In this document: piece by piece, positions 23,547 through 32,239 of the stretch
Numbering within the stretch: the stretch's first letter is position 1
How the letters are laid out: each line of letters starts with the position of its first letter
NCBI GenBank assembly: GCA_900539665.1
Contig: UQCV01000021.1
Location: 1 to 32,692 of the forward strand
Length of the DNA stretch: 32,692 nt
Origin: an uncultured Succinivibrionaceae bacterium
GTDB lineage: Bacteria; Pseudomonadota; Gammaproteobacteria; Enterobacterales; Succinivibrionaceae
Reading direction: 5' to 3'
Notes under the pieces: model-generated
Told to the model about the DNA's origin: nothing
Database searches by the model: none
What the model saw: the letters and a program-made list of their open reading frames with translations, nothing else
Position numbers and translations under genes: made by a program

Positions 23547-24470
23547 ATGAGTTTTCCGCTTGAGGCTTATGATAGGGTGGCTGCGAGTCCAGAGGATTTT
23601 CGCTTAGCGGTTAGAGTACCATTTTCTGGGTTTAATGAGTTTTCATCTTTTCCTGTTGCCTTGACTTCACCGCAGGGTGATGAAAAACCGTTAGTTTTTT
23701 TAGCCATGAATACTACCGGTCGTTTTCCCTATGGGGAAATGATAGAACTCGCATTAGTGCGAGTGCTTTATTCTCCTTCTATGGGGACCGTGACCGCTAT
23801 TACCGGAGTATATAGTGGTTTAGAAACAGTGAAGGCTAAGCTTTCAGAAGAAAGAATAAAAGCTATGGGGTATAACCCTGAAATGGCGTCAGAAGCTCAT
23901 TTCGATGAAATTAAGATTGCGACCTTGTTAGAAGGAAAACCATTGATTCTTTGTGCTCAAGCGCGTGAGCGGAGACCTTACTTTGACCGTAGATTCCAAG
24001 GAAGTTTGGATGAACTGCCTTGGGGTGAAGCGGTTTTTGATCTAGCTTGGGGCGATTTGACCGCCGGCCGGTTAGGTAGTGTAGGGGAAGTTAGTACTTA
24101 TGTTTCTTTACCTGTAATGGTTAATGAATTGTATTCTTTCTACAATCCATATTCCGCGCGTGAAGAAGCTTTAACTCTCGTGTGGCTTATGCATAGTTTT
24201 AAACCAGTTTTTGAAGCGGTTTTAGGGCGCCTTGATCAAGAAGTCTACATTGTCGAAGCCCGCTATTTACCTTTTGACTTTAAAGACCAGGTTAAAGCTC
24301 GCCGTTATAGATGGTCGCCGGAAAGACGTGTTTGGTATCGTGAATGTTCTTCAGAAAACCTCTTAAATACCGAAATTAAGTTCTTAAGTGAACTTTACGA
24401 TCCGGACCAAAGCAAAATTAACGTGGTTAACTTTACTGTGACGCCGTTTAAGGCTTTTAAAGCTCAATAA
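23547..24470 (+). CDS. DnaQ-like exonuclease paralogue without catalytic residues
   Basis: A 307-residue protein alignable along its whole length with its downstream neighbour, an intact DEDDh exonuclease. Here the positions of the catalytic residues read A53 and N55 (for D-x-E), R142 (for the Exo II Asp), Y202 and E207 (for the Exo III His and Asp). The core otherwise persists: EMIELALVRVLYSPS, PYFDRRF and ALTLVWLM. The C-terminal module, VKARRYRWSPERRVWYRE, is conserved in both and resembles the small wing found at the end of some gammaproteobacterial DnaQ-type exonucleases. So it should fold but not cut DNA; it may bind nucleic acid or its paralogue. The frame is clean, arguing for retained function. 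AGGAG lies 9 nt before the ATG. Confidence 0.8.
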   Translation: MSFPLEAYDRVAASPEDFRLAVRVPFSGFNEFSSFPVALTSPQGDEKPLVFLAMNTTGRFPYGEMIELALVRVLYSPSMGTVTAITGVYSGLETVKAKLSEERIKAMGYNPEMASEAHFDEIKIATLLEGKPLILCAQARERRPYFDRRFQGSLDELPWGEAVFDLAWGDLTAGRLGSVGEVSTYVSLPVMVNELYSFYNPYSAREEALTLVWLMHSFKPVFEAVLGRLDQEVYIVEARYLPFDFKDQVKARRYRWSPERRVWYRECSSENLLNTEIKFLSELYDPDQSKINVVNFTVTPFKAFKAQ

Positions 24471-24617
24471 GAGCGGGTATTGGGGATTGAAGTGCTTGGG
24501 TCACAAAACGCTTATGTGGCTTAAATCTAACCCCGCTATGAGCGCCTAAAACTTAAACGGTATAGAGCTAAGCTACTAAAAGCAAAGTAGTTTAAGCTAA
24601 GTCGAGAGCAAAATACT

Positions 24618-25544
24618 ATGATGAAAGAAGAAGATAAATTTCCGTTAAATCTATGGCCTGAGATTGAGCAGGCCCCTGATGATTATCGTTTACTTGAACG
24701 CGTCCCATTTACGATGATTGGGGAGCAGCCAGAACTTCCGATAAAAATCGCTGAACCAGTTGGGGACGAACTTCCGCTTATTATTCTTGATTCTGAAACT
24801 ACGGGGCTTAATCCTAGTTGCGATCAAATGATTGAGCTTGCGATGGTGCGAACACTTTATTCTCCATCTTTAGGTGATATCACTTCCATAACTGCCATCT
24901 ATGATGAGTTTGAAGATCCGCATATTGAAATTCCTCCTAAAGTAACAGAATTAACTGGGATTACTACGGAGATGGTAAAAGGCCAAAAGTTCGACCTTGA
25001 TGCCGTCAATCGTCTCTTAGCGGATGACCCTTTGGTTATTGCCCATAACGCAGGTTTTGACCGGTTGTTTTTTGATAGAAGATTCTGTGGCAGCGAGTTT
25101 TTAACCCAGCTACGCTGGACTTGCACCTTAAAAAATATGCAATGGGCTAATCTTGACGGGCGTTTACGCTTCTCACGTAAGTTAGGCAATATGCTCTTTA
25201 ACCTTAATTACTTCTTTGAAGCGCACAGAGCTAATGCGGACTGCTTAGCTTTGTTATGGTTACTACATATCGTGCCTAACGCTTTTAGACATTTGATTGA
25301 TAATACGTTTAACCGCCAAATTTCTTTAGTTTTAGCGCGTGGCTTGCCTATTGAATATAAGGACCGGGTTAAGAGTCGGCGCTACAATTGGAACCGCGTA
25401 GATAAGGTTTGGAATATTCAATGTAATACTCCAGAACAAGTGCAAGAAGAACTCAAGTTCTTGCGTGAGCTCTATGATCCGGAAGGGCGTTTAGTTGAGG
25501 AAGTTAAATTAAATCTCGATCCACGTATTTGCTTTAAAGGCTAA
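24618..25544 (+). CDS. 3'-5' exonuclease, DnaQ/RNase T superfamily (DEDDh)
   Basis: A 308-residue protein with a complete DEDDh set: D58 and E60 in ILDSETTGL, D148 in AHNAGFD, and H203 with D208 in AHRANADCLALL. The domain covers about 50-225. A C-terminal extension (about 245-295, with VKSRRYNWNRVDKVWN) is shared with the upstream paralogue and with some stand-alone proteobacterial exonucleases; it is not part of the polymerase III epsilon subunit, so this is unlikely to be the replicative proofreader. There are tandem ATG codons at the start (24618, 24621) and only a weak GAGAG before them. It is 147 bp after the inactive copy and probably co-transcribed, as no terminator with a T tract separates them. 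Substrate unknown. Confidence 0.88.
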   Translation: MMKEEDKFPLNLWPEIEQAPDDYRLLERVPFTMIGEQPELPIKIAEPVGDELPLIILDSETTGLNPSCDQMIELAMVRTLYSPSLGDITSITAIYDEFEDPHIEIPPKVTELTGITTEMVKGQKFDLDAVNRLLADDPLVIAHNAGFDRLFFDRRFCGSEFLTQLRWTCTLKNMQWANLDGRLRFSRKLGNMLFNLNYFFEAHRANADCLALLWLLHIVPNAFRHLIDNTFNRQISLVLARGLPIEYKDRVKSRRYNWNRVDKVWNIQCNTPEQVQEELKFLRELYDPEGRLVEEVKLNLDPRICFKG

Positions 25545-25573
25545 TTGTGAATTGGTTTTAACTTTTAAGAGGT

Positions 25574-25613
25574 AATCCCATACGCTATGAAATTTAGCGC
25601 CTGGGATTTTTTT
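25574..25613 (+). terminator. Rho-independent terminator after the exonuclease pair
   Basis: AATCCCA (25574-25580) pairs with TGGGATT (25602-25608), with an inner CGCT/AGCG stem, then an unbroken T7 run. It starts 30 nt after the stop of the second gene. Confidence 0.85.
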
Positions 25614-25763
25614 AGGAACTAAGAATTAAGGATCATTAATAATGGCTAGCTCCTAAGAGATACCGCGCGAGCCAAAGACTAAAGTATGCCGAGGACCAAA
25701 GGGGCCAAAGGTAAAAATGGCCGAAGGTAAAAAGAGGCTAAGGGGAAAAAGTTAGGGGCAAAA

Positions 25764-25787
25764 AAAATCTCCCAGCGGGAGATTTTT
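25764..25787 (-). terminator. Rho-independent terminator of nrdD
   Basis: A perfect 10-bp stem, AAAATCTCCC (25764-25773) and GGGAGATTTT (25777-25786), with loop AGC. On the minus strand it is followed by a long T run (complement of A at 25760-25767), 40 nt past the nrdD stop. It is also usable from the other side. Confidence 0.85.
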
Positions 25788-25825
25788 AATAGTCAACTTT
25801 ACTTATTTAGTTTAAGCGTTACGCC

Positions 25826-27949
25826 TTAGCAGTGCTTAACACGGCGTTTAACTTCCTCTTGCTTACCAGCGTTAAACGGACGAGTATCAGGAGCCCCAAG
25901 GTAACCACATACACGGCGAATTACAGAAGCCTTAGCTGCATTGTGGTTGCCACAGTTAGGACATTCAAAGCCCTTGCTAGTACAAGTGAATTCACCCTTG
26001 TAGCCACAAACGTAGCATTCATCAATCGGAGTGTTGGTGCCATAGTATGGGATACGGTCATAGGTGTAGTTCCATACGTCTTCAATCGCTTCAGGGTTCA
26101 TCTGTAAGCTTGGGAATTCACCGTAGCAGATAAAGCCGCCAGAAGCTAAAGCTGGGTATGGCTGTTCAAAGTCAATCTTCGCGTACGGATCGACCTTCTT
26201 TTCTACATCGAGGTGGAAGCTGTTAGTGTAGTAACCCTTATCAGTAACGCCTGGAATAATCCCAAATTCCTGTGCATCTTTCTTGCAGAAACGGTTGCAG
26301 AGGTTTTCAGATGGGGTGCTGTAAAGGCTAAAGCCGTAGCCAGTTTCAGCTTTCCAACGTTCAGTAGCGTCATGTAAAGTCTTAACAATCTTTACGCCAA
26401 GTTCTCGTAGCTTTTCATTATCAAAGATATGAGAACCAGTGCCATAAAGGGCATTGATGGTTTCATGAATCCCAATATAACCTAATGATACAGAAGCACG
26501 ACCATTCTTAAAGATTTCAGAAACCTTATCATCAGCCTTTAGTCTAACGCCACAAGCGCCTTCCATGTAAAGAATTGGGGCTACCTTAGCGCGTACATTG
26601 TCAAGGCGGTGGATACGTTCCATCAAAGCCTTGTAGCAGATGTCGAGACGCTTATCGAGAATTTCAAAGAACTTCTTTTCGTCGTGGTTAGCTTCAATCC
26701 CAATACGTGGCAAGTTGATGCTGACTACGCCGAGGTTATTACGACCTTCGTGTTCTTCATGGCCATTAGCATCGATATATGGAGCTAAGAAGCTACGGCA
26801 ACCCATAGGAGCCTTGAACGAACCGGTAACCTTAACTACTTGGTCGTAGTTTACGATATCTGGGTACATGCGCTTTGAGGTGCATTCCAATGCTAACTTC
26901 TTAATATCGTAGTTAGGGTCGGTCTTATCGAGGTTAAGGCCACGCTTAATGGTAAATACTAACTTAGGGAATACAGCGGTCTTATGGTTCTTGCCGAGGC
27001 CGACGATTCTGTTCTTTAAGATAGACTTTTGAATTAAACGAGATTCCCAAGAAGTACCAAGCCCAAAGCCTAAGGTTACAAACGGAGTTTGCCCGTTAGC
27101 AGTGTGTAAAGTGTTTACTTCGTATTCTAAAGATTGGAAAGCATCGTAACATTCTTTTTCTGTACGAGCGCGAGCATAGCTCTCAGGTTCTTGAATGTTC
27201 CATTCTAGAGCAACAGCTAAATGCTTTTCGTAGCTCTTCTTTACGTATGGAGCTAATACTTCATCGATACGGTTAATAGTAGTACCACCATAAATATGGC
27301 TGGCCACCTGAGCGATGATTTGCGCGGTTACGGCAGTTGCCGTGCAAATAGAATGTGGAGTTTCAATTTCCGCATTACCCATCTTAAACCCATTGGTGAG
27401 CATGCCTTCAATATCGATAAGCATACAGTTAAACATTGGGAAGAGTGGTGAGTAGTCAAGATCGTGGAAGTGGATTTCGCCACGTTCGTGTGCTTCTACT
27501 ACATCTGTTGGCAACATATGGGTCTTAGCGTAGTGACGCGCCATAATGCCTGCTAAAAGGTCACGCTGAGTAGGGATAACGCGGCTGTCCTTATTAGCAT
27601 TTTCATTAAGGATTTCAGGATTGCTCTGTTCAATTAAGCTTTCGATGTCTTGAATGAGCTGGCTATGCTTTTCACGCATACGGTCACGGTCGTGACGGTA
27701 TTCAATATAGGCACGCGCTACTTCCTTGTACTTACTAGCCATAAGTTGGTTTTCAACCAATTTCTGGATTTCTTCAATTTGAACTTCATTGCAGTTTTTG
27801 ATTTTCTTGAATACATTTGATTCAATAGTGGCGCAAAGGTTAAGGTCTTTAACACCTGTAGCTTCAGCAGCTTTAGCTACTGCTTTAATTATACGGTTGC
27901 CGTCGTATTCTACGCGGTTACCATCTCTTTTAACTACAATGGGGTTCAT
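25826..27949 (-). CDS. nrdD: Anaerobic ribonucleoside-triphosphate reductase (class III)
   Basis: Reduces NTPs to dNTPs without oxygen using a glycyl radical. 707 residues, near E. coli NrdD (712). The N-terminal ATP-cone allosteric domain (about 1-95) begins MNPIVVKRDGNRVEYDGNRI. The glycyl-radical barrel follows. Near the end is a zinc ribbon with C645, C648, C663 and C666, then RVCGYLGAP with radical site G682, and the tail NAGKQEEVKRRVKHC. The radical must be made by the SAM enzyme NrdG, normally next door, but no nrdG lies in this window. A strong terminator follows. The upstream region has FNR-type and NrdR-type boxes, consistent with anaerobic induction and dATP-sensing repression. Very secure. 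Confidence 0.98.
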   Translation of the reverse strand: MNPIVVKRDGNRVEYDGNRIIKAVAKAAEATGVKDLNLCATIESNVFKKIKNCNEVQIEEIQKLVENQLMASKYKEVARAYIEYRHDRDRMREKHSQLIQDIESLIEQSNPEILNENANKDSRVIPTQRDLLAGIMARHYAKTHMLPTDVVEAHERGEIHFHDLDYSPLFPMFNCMLIDIEGMLTNGFKMGNAEIETPHSICTATAVTAQIIAQVASHIYGGTTINRIDEVLAPYVKKSYEKHLAVALEWNIQEPESYARARTEKECYDAFQSLEYEVNTLHTANGQTPFVTLGFGLGTSWESRLIQKSILKNRIVGLGKNHKTAVFPKLVFTIKRGLNLDKTDPNYDIKKLALECTSKRMYPDIVNYDQVVKVTGSFKAPMGCRSFLAPYIDANGHEEHEGRNNLGVVSINLPRIGIEANHDEKKFFEILDKRLDICYKALMERIHRLDNVRAKVAPILYMEGACGVRLKADDKVSEIFKNGRASVSLGYIGIHETINALYGTGSHIFDNEKLRELGVKIVKTLHDATERWKAETGYGFSLYSTPSENLCNRFCKKDAQEFGIIPGVTDKGYYTNSFHLDVEKKVDPYAKIDFEQPYPALASGGFICYGEFPSLQMNPEAIEDVWNYTYDRIPYYGTNTPIDECYVCGYKGEFTCTSKGFECPNCGNHNAAKASVIRRVCGYLGAPDTRPFNAGKQEEVKRRVKHC

Positions 27950-28316
27950 TGTTATATCCTCTTTGGTTGAGCACTTGGTACTTGTTTTCGGCTTTACCGC
28001 GGAGGAAGCATATCTTTAAGTAAACTAGTTTAGATTAAATTTACTAAAAGAAATGCTCAGCTCAAGCGGTAAAACAAAAATAAGGCTTGGGGGTCGAAAA
28101 AAAGTACGACTTAAACCAAGTGCTTAAATTCTTAAATAACTTCAATATAGCCAGGAATTTGTTTGTAGTTTGGTGAAACCTATAAACGAAATCACATTCT
28201 AAAATGAGAGTGTCCGTTCACCAACTATGAATCTTGTTTTGTATTTTTCCTGTGGTGTGAAGTGAATTTATCACAAATTTTATATAAAACAAGGGGCAAA
28301 AAAAAATACTTCAAAA

Positions 28317-28330
28317 TTGATTTAGATCAA
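28317..28330. promoter_or_regulatory. FNR box
   Basis: TTGATTTAGATCAA matches the FNR consensus TTGAT-N4-ATCAA perfectly. It is 368 bp from the nrdD start. The nearest minus-strand TATATA is about 7 nt further than the class II arrangement predicts, so the exact transcription start is not assigned. The divergent exported-protein gene is the alternative target. Confidence 0.75.
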
Positions 28331-28423
28331 TGAAATTTTTGAAATAAAGGCAGAATGCGCCTTACGGCGATTTTAGGGCGGTTTCTATATTTAGTAAAAA
28401 TCATGCTCAAAGTTCTATCTATA

Positions 28424-28439
28424 CCACTATATATAGTGT
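28424..28439. promoter_or_regulatory. NrdR box
   Basis: CCACTATATATAGTGT differs from the ideal NrdR palindrome ACACTATATATAGTGT at one base; 28425-28438 is a perfect 14-bp palindrome. NrdR represses ribonucleotide reductase genes, so the site supports control of nrdD. NrdR boxes usually come in pairs; I see no good second box at the usual spacing. Confidence 0.65.
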
Positions 28440-28892
28440 CACCCTTAAATATACCCAAATAAAAGCGTCGAAAAGGGTGATTATTTTTATATAATTACTT
28501 TGTGTCAAATTTGTGCAGATTGGCAAGTTATGCGGGTGATTTGGCCGACTTTACATAAATTTAATATAAGAAAATTATAAAAGCTTATATACGAGAAAAT
28601 ATTGGCGAATTTCGGTTTTCTAGTGTCAAGTTTTTTACCCAAAAATTTTTTTGCGACGAAATGCATTTTTTTTGCGTTCTGTCATATTATTGCTCAAGTT
28701 GCTATTTTTTTGCTCAAGTGTGAAATTACGTTACAAAAAATTTTTTCTCAGTATAAAATGCGAGCTACTAAAAAGAGCCAAGGATTTAAAAAGTAGCGAC
28801 TAAAAACAGCTATTAAGATAGATGTTAAGACAGCTATTTAGACAGTTGCAAGGACAGTTGCTAAGACAAAAGATTAAATGGTGGATATTAAG

Positions 28893-30152
28893 ATGAGTAT
28901 TTTTAGAGAATCTGGGTGTGACCGGACCCAAGTTTGGGGCCAAAAGAGAGTTCCTCTCAACACTAAATTTACTTTAGCTGTTCTTAAATCTGCATGGTCA
29001 AGTTTGGGGCTACTGGCTATTGGTAGCACTATTTTATTTAGTAGCTTAAACGTGGCTCAAGCTTCAAATGTCGCGACATCTTCTTTAGGTGGTATAAATG
29101 ATACCAGTGCGACTCAAGGGGCTAATAATAGCGTTTCTACGCCTGCTAAGAAGATGTCAGTCGGGGCGTCTATGGCGCGTGAAATGTTCCCTAGCGCCAT
29201 GGAAGATGAAGAAAATACTTTAGGGGATGAATCTTTAGAAGATCCGCTGGCCTTAGTTCATGACCGGGCGGCTTTAGAACGTAACGCCCAAGTACCTCGT
29301 AGTTACAACGAAGTTAAACAATTTAATCGCGATTGGTTTAAGACCAACAAAGAAATATGTTTTGTGGCTCCAGTATCATCTTTACATGGGGCGTACTGCA
29401 TGCAAGATCGTATTCGCGAACTTGAAAACATGTATTTAGCTAAAACCAATGCGAAGTGGAAGGACTCTTGTTTCTACGTCAATACAAGCGATAAATCTAA
29501 CCATACTTCTAAATGTTACTTTTATGGTGAACTTACTGCGTGCCTCGAGCAAACTAGACCGTTTAATTGTATGGAAAATGTAATTGCTACGGAAATTGCT
29601 GATTTAGATATCGGGGAAACGCAAGCGCGCACCACCAAAACAACCTTAAAAGCCCCAAAATCCACTTCTTTAACTACTAAAATTGCGACAGAAGAAGTAA
29701 GTTACTTTTGCCAAGGCCCTAAAGGCTACATGGCATTACAAGCTACTTTTGGGGGCTCAGAGATGCCAACTGTAAGTTTAGTGGAATTTTCGGGGCTCTA
29801 TCTTAACTCTGATGTTGCTTTAGAAAAGGTTCAGACCATCTCTCAAGCTGAATGTGCGTCCATGCAGCCAAGAACCCTATATATGTACCCTGAAAACCGT
29901 GGTGCTTTTTATAGTGAGTCTATTTTTAAAGCATTAAAACATAACACTACGGGCCTTAGATTTACGGAAAGTAAGGATGGAGCTTTTTACACGGATGCTA
30001 AAGGACAAAAATACACTTGCACCTTCTTGTCACCTAAGGACCAGTTAAAGCTTAAACAAGTGGAGCAAAAATGCCATCAGAGTTTAGTTGAAGACGGATC
30101 TAAAAAAGTATCTCAAGATGCAATTCAAGAGGCATCAAACGAAGCGTCATAA
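28893..30152 (+). CDS. Exported cysteine-containing protein of unknown function
   Basis: I start this at ATG 28893, because GGTGGA (28880-28885) is 7 nt upstream, while nothing precedes the ATG at 28878. The 419-residue product has a long basic N region, a hydrophobic core at about 36-54, and a signal-peptidase site after AQA (57). Residues 60-110 are low-complexity S/T/N/A. The body has at least eight cysteines, many in the section 165-240 (ICFVAPVSSLHGAYCMQ, CFYVNTSDKSNHTSKCYFYG), suggesting disulfides in the periplasm. Residues 250-280 are K/T-rich. The tail ends in a 24-nt repeat whose first copy has TAA where the second has CAA, so the stop is probably recent. No known family recognised. 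Confidence 0.7.
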   Translation: MSIFRESGCDRTQVWGQKRVPLNTKFTLAVLKSAWSSLGLLAIGSTILFSSLNVAQASNVATSSLGGINDTSATQGANNSVSTPAKKMSVGASMAREMFPSAMEDEENTLGDESLEDPLALVHDRAALERNAQVPRSYNEVKQFNRDWFKTNKEICFVAPVSSLHGAYCMQDRIRELENMYLAKTNAKWKDSCFYVNTSDKSNHTSKCYFYGELTACLEQTRPFNCMENVIATEIADLDIGETQARTTKTTLKAPKSTSLTTKIATEEVSYFCQGPKGYMALQATFGGSEMPTVSLVEFSGLYLNSDVALEKVQTISQAECASMQPRTLYMYPENRGAFYSESIFKALKHNTTGLRFTESKDGAFYTDAKGQKYTCTFLSPKDQLKLKQVEQKCHQSLVEDGSKKVSQDAIQEASNEAS

Positions 30153-30176
30153 GAAGCATCAAACGAAGCGACACAA
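30129..30176 (+). repeat. 24-bp tandem duplication across a stop codon
   Basis: Positions 30129-30152 and 30153-30176 differ at three of 24 bases. The first copy ends TCATAA (Ser-stop), the second ACACAA (Thr-Gln). The frame after the stop stays open to TGA 30225-30227. Confidence 0.85.
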
Positions 30177-30465
30177 GAAGCTCAGAGGGAAAAATGCAGG
30201 TATATGATTTTTAGTAATCATTGTTGATTTGGGGTCTAGGCGCTTTATTGATAGGCGCCAAGCTTTAAGTAAAGCTTGGTTTTACGTAAATCGAGTTCCC
30301 TTAAAAGTGAATCTAAAATTAAAACCAAACCTAAACCAAACCAAACCAAACCTAAAAAAGTGGCGCCAAAACATAAGGACATAAGAGGACATAAGGCTCC
30401 AAAGATAAAGCCGGCCCTAAAGGTAAAACGTTGGGTTTTGTTATGTCCCTAAACGTTGTTCTTAC
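30153..30465. other. Convergent intergenic region, 313 bp
   Basis: Begins with the 24-codon in-frame extension of the exported-protein gene, then its terminator (30258-30283). A low-complexity stretch follows (about 30315-30360) made of AACCAAA/AACCTAA units, then purine-rich sequence with ACATAAG repeats (30370-30400). No gene. Confidence 0.5.
30258..30283 (+). terminator. Terminator after the exported-protein gene
   Basis: A perfect 9-bp stem, CCAAGCTTT (30258-30266) and AAAGCTTGG (30271-30279), with loop AAGT and a T4 tail. An overlapping GGCGC/GCGCC pairing (about 30239-30259) would compete with it. Confidence 0.65.
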
Positions 30466-31221
30466 CTATGCCTTACGCGTAGCTACAATGGCGCGAACTC
30501 GTTCGAGATCTTCCATGGTATCAACCCCAACTTGTGGGTCTTTTTTGGCGTAATCTACGGCAATTTTTTCACCGTAGTAAAGTACGCGTAACTGTTCTAA
30601 AGATTCAATGTTTTCAAGAGCGCATGGCGGTAAAGAAATGTATTTATTCACAAAGCCCGCCCGGTAGGCATAGATCCCGATATGACGTGCGTGTCCATCT
30701 TTAGCTTCCATGTTGCCAGCTCTAAAGTTATTGCGTTCAAATGGAATTGGCGCGCGGCTAAAATAGATCGCTTCTTTATTAGCATTCATTATGACTTTAA
30801 CGCAGTTAAGGTCAAACACATCTTTACCGGATACTTCTGCACAAAGGGTTGCCATGGGGGCACTAGAGGACGCTAAAAGAGCTGCAACCTGTTCAATGTT
30901 TTCAGGGGGGATTAATGGTTCATCGCCTTGTACGTTCACGATGATTTCATCGTCAGGGAGGCCTAACTTAGTAATTACTTCAGCAATACGTTCAGTGCCA
31001 GAGTTGTGTTCTTTTGAGGTCATGCAGATTTGGGCGCCACAATCTGTACAGGCGCTTTCAATGCGTTCATCGTCGGTAGCCACAATTACTCTAGAGGCGC
31101 CAGCTTGCAAAGCTTGATCAACAACACGGACGATCATAGGCTTGCCACAAATATCCATAAGAGGCTTGCCTGGCAGACGAGAAGAACTGTATCGAGCAGG
31201 GATTACTACGGTAAATTTCAT
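30466..31221 (-). CDS. kdsB: 3-deoxy-manno-octulosonate cytidylyltransferase
   Basis: Activates Kdo with CTP to CMP-Kdo for the lipid A-Kdo step of lipopolysaccharide synthesis, in the cytoplasm. 251 residues, the normal length. Hallmarks of the nucleotidyltransferase fold: VIPARYSSSRLPGKPL at the N terminus (CTP binding), VATDDERI, the metal/nucleotide segment NVQGDEPLI, then SRAPIPF, GIYAYR and LEQLRVL. The last residues keep VDTMEDLERVRAI. It lies 166 bp downstream of kdsA in the same direction, so co-transcription is likely, perhaps with a weak hairpin between. Very secure. Confidence 0.97.
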   Translation of the reverse strand: MKFTVVIPARYSSSRLPGKPLMDICGKPMIVRVVDQALQAGASRVIVATDDERIESACTDCGAQICMTSKEHNSGTERIAEVITKLGLPDDEIIVNVQGDEPLIPPENIEQVAALLASSSAPMATLCAEVSGKDVFDLNCVKVIMNANKEAIYFSRAPIPFERNNFRAGNMEAKDGHARHIGIYAYRAGFVNKYISLPPCALENIESLEQLRVLYYGEKIAVDYAKKDPQVGVDTMEDLERVRAIVATRKA

Positions 31222-31343
31222 GTTATGTTCCTAAATGTAACCTAATAGTTTTATATACTTATTTTTTTCCTTATTTCTGAACCTTAATTTTTAGTCCGCA
31301 AAATAAGTGCATTTCCTAAGCGTATTCCTTAAAAATTTAGCGT

Positions 31344-31363
31344 CCATACCATTTGTGGCACGG
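31344..31363 (-). terminator. Weak hairpin between kdsA and kdsB
   Basis: On the minus strand CCGTGCC (31363-31357) pairs with GGTATGG (31350-31344) using two G-T wobbles, loop ACAAAT, then ACGCTAAATTTTTAAGG. It could attenuate read-through from kdsA to kdsB but is too weak to be a confident full terminator. Confidence 0.35.
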
Positions 31364-31387
31364 ATGTTAGGTTAAAGTGGACTTTTA

Positions 31388-32239
31388 TTATTCAATGTTA
31401 AGCGGTGGGAGAGATTTCACTGCTTCATCGATAACCTTCATCTGAGTGAGGAATGGCTTTAAAAGCGCCAATGGGAGTGCGCTAGGGCCGTCACACTTAG
31501 CGTGGTTTGGATCCGGGTGCGCTTCCATAAAGAGCCCTGCAAGACCAACTGCCATCCCGGCACGGCCAAGTTCTGCTTCCTGTTTACGACGCCCACCTGA
31601 AGCAGCCCCGTTAGGATCGCGACACTGTAAAGAATGGGTCACATCAAAAATTATTGGAGCGCCACCGGAGCTTTCTTTCATTACGCCAAAGCCCAACATA
31701 TCAACTACGAGGTTGTCGTAACCAAAGTTGGAACCGCGTTCGCAAAGCATGACGTTTTCATTACCGCATTCGGCAAACTTTTCACAGATATTACCAACCT
31801 GAGACGGGCTGATGAATTGAGGCTTTTTCACATTGATGACTTTACCAGATTCAGCCATGGCGCGAACCAAGTCAGTTTGGCGGGCCAAGAAAGCCGGTAA
31901 TTGAAGCACATCAACAACTTCAGCTAAAGGAGCTACTTGTGACACTTCGTGGACGTCGGTAATGATTTTTACGCCGAAGTTTTGTTTTAGCTTTTCAAAA
32001 ATCTTAATCCCTTGTTCAAGACCAGGACCGCGGTATGAATGAATAGAGGAACGATTTGCTTTATCCCAACTAGCTTTAAACACGTATGGGATGTTGAGTT
32101 CAGACGTTACTTTTACGTATGCTTCGCATGCACGCATGGCCAAGTCTTCAGATTCGAGGACATTAATGCCACCGAACAGTACAAATGGAAGATTGTTAGC
32201 AACAGAGATGTCACCAATTTTTACAATTTTGTCTTGCAT
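31388..32239 (-). CDS. kdsA: 3-deoxy-8-phosphooctulonate synthase
   Basis: Condenses phosphoenolpyruvate with D-arabinose 5-phosphate to Kdo-8-phosphate, the first committed step of Kdo synthesis. 283 residues, the normal length for this aldolase. Seen in order: FVLFGGINVLES near the N terminus, FKASWDKANRSS (phosphate and substrate loop), IITDVHE, QLPAFLARQTDL, NVKKPQF, CERGSNFGYDNLVVDM and DVTHSLQCRDP before GAASGGRR. It supplies the substrate precursor for the KdsB reaction encoded downstream. No sirB1 or prmC-like gene, the usual gammaproteobacterial neighbours upstream, is recognisable within the remaining 450 bp. Very secure. Confidence 0.97.
   Translation of the reverse strand: MQDKIVKIGDISVANNLPFVLFGGINVLESEDLAMRACEAYVKVTSELNIPYVFKASWDKANRSSIHSYRGPGLEQGIKIFEKLKQNFGVKIITDVHEVSQVAPLAEVVDVLQLPAFLARQTDLVRAMAESGKVINVKKPQFISPSQVGNICEKFAECGNENVMLCERGSNFGYDNLVVDMLGFGVMKESSGGAPIIFDVTHSLQCRDPNGAASGGRRKQEAELGRAGMAVGLAGLFMEAHPDPNHAKCDGPSALPLALLKPFLTQMKVIDEAVKSLPPLNIE

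Larger units (their letters stand above)
27950..28892. other. Intergenic regulatory region between nrdD and a divergent gene, 943 bp
   Basis: AT-rich and without a convincing gene. Between nrdD and the FNR box lies a leader of about 350 nt on the minus strand. A TATATA at 28281-28286 is a possible minus-strand -10. TCACCCTT (28439-28446) and AAGGGTGA (28473-28480) form a perfect 8-bp inverted repeat adjoining the NrdR box. 28600-28750 is T-rich with TGCTCAAGT twice. 28800-28870 has imperfect AGACAGTTG/AGACAGCTA repeats just before the next gene. Confidence 0.5.

Noticed and set aside
28256..28276. CRP-like site (GTGA...TCAC) near nrdD
   Set aside because: The half-site spacing is 5 bp (or 10 in the other pairing) instead of 6, so it does not match the CRP consensus.
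28602..28796. 64-codon plus-strand frame (TTG start) of F/K/C-rich sequence upstream of the exported-protein gene
   Set aside because: No ribosome binding site, rare start codon, and composition explained by poly-T tracts.
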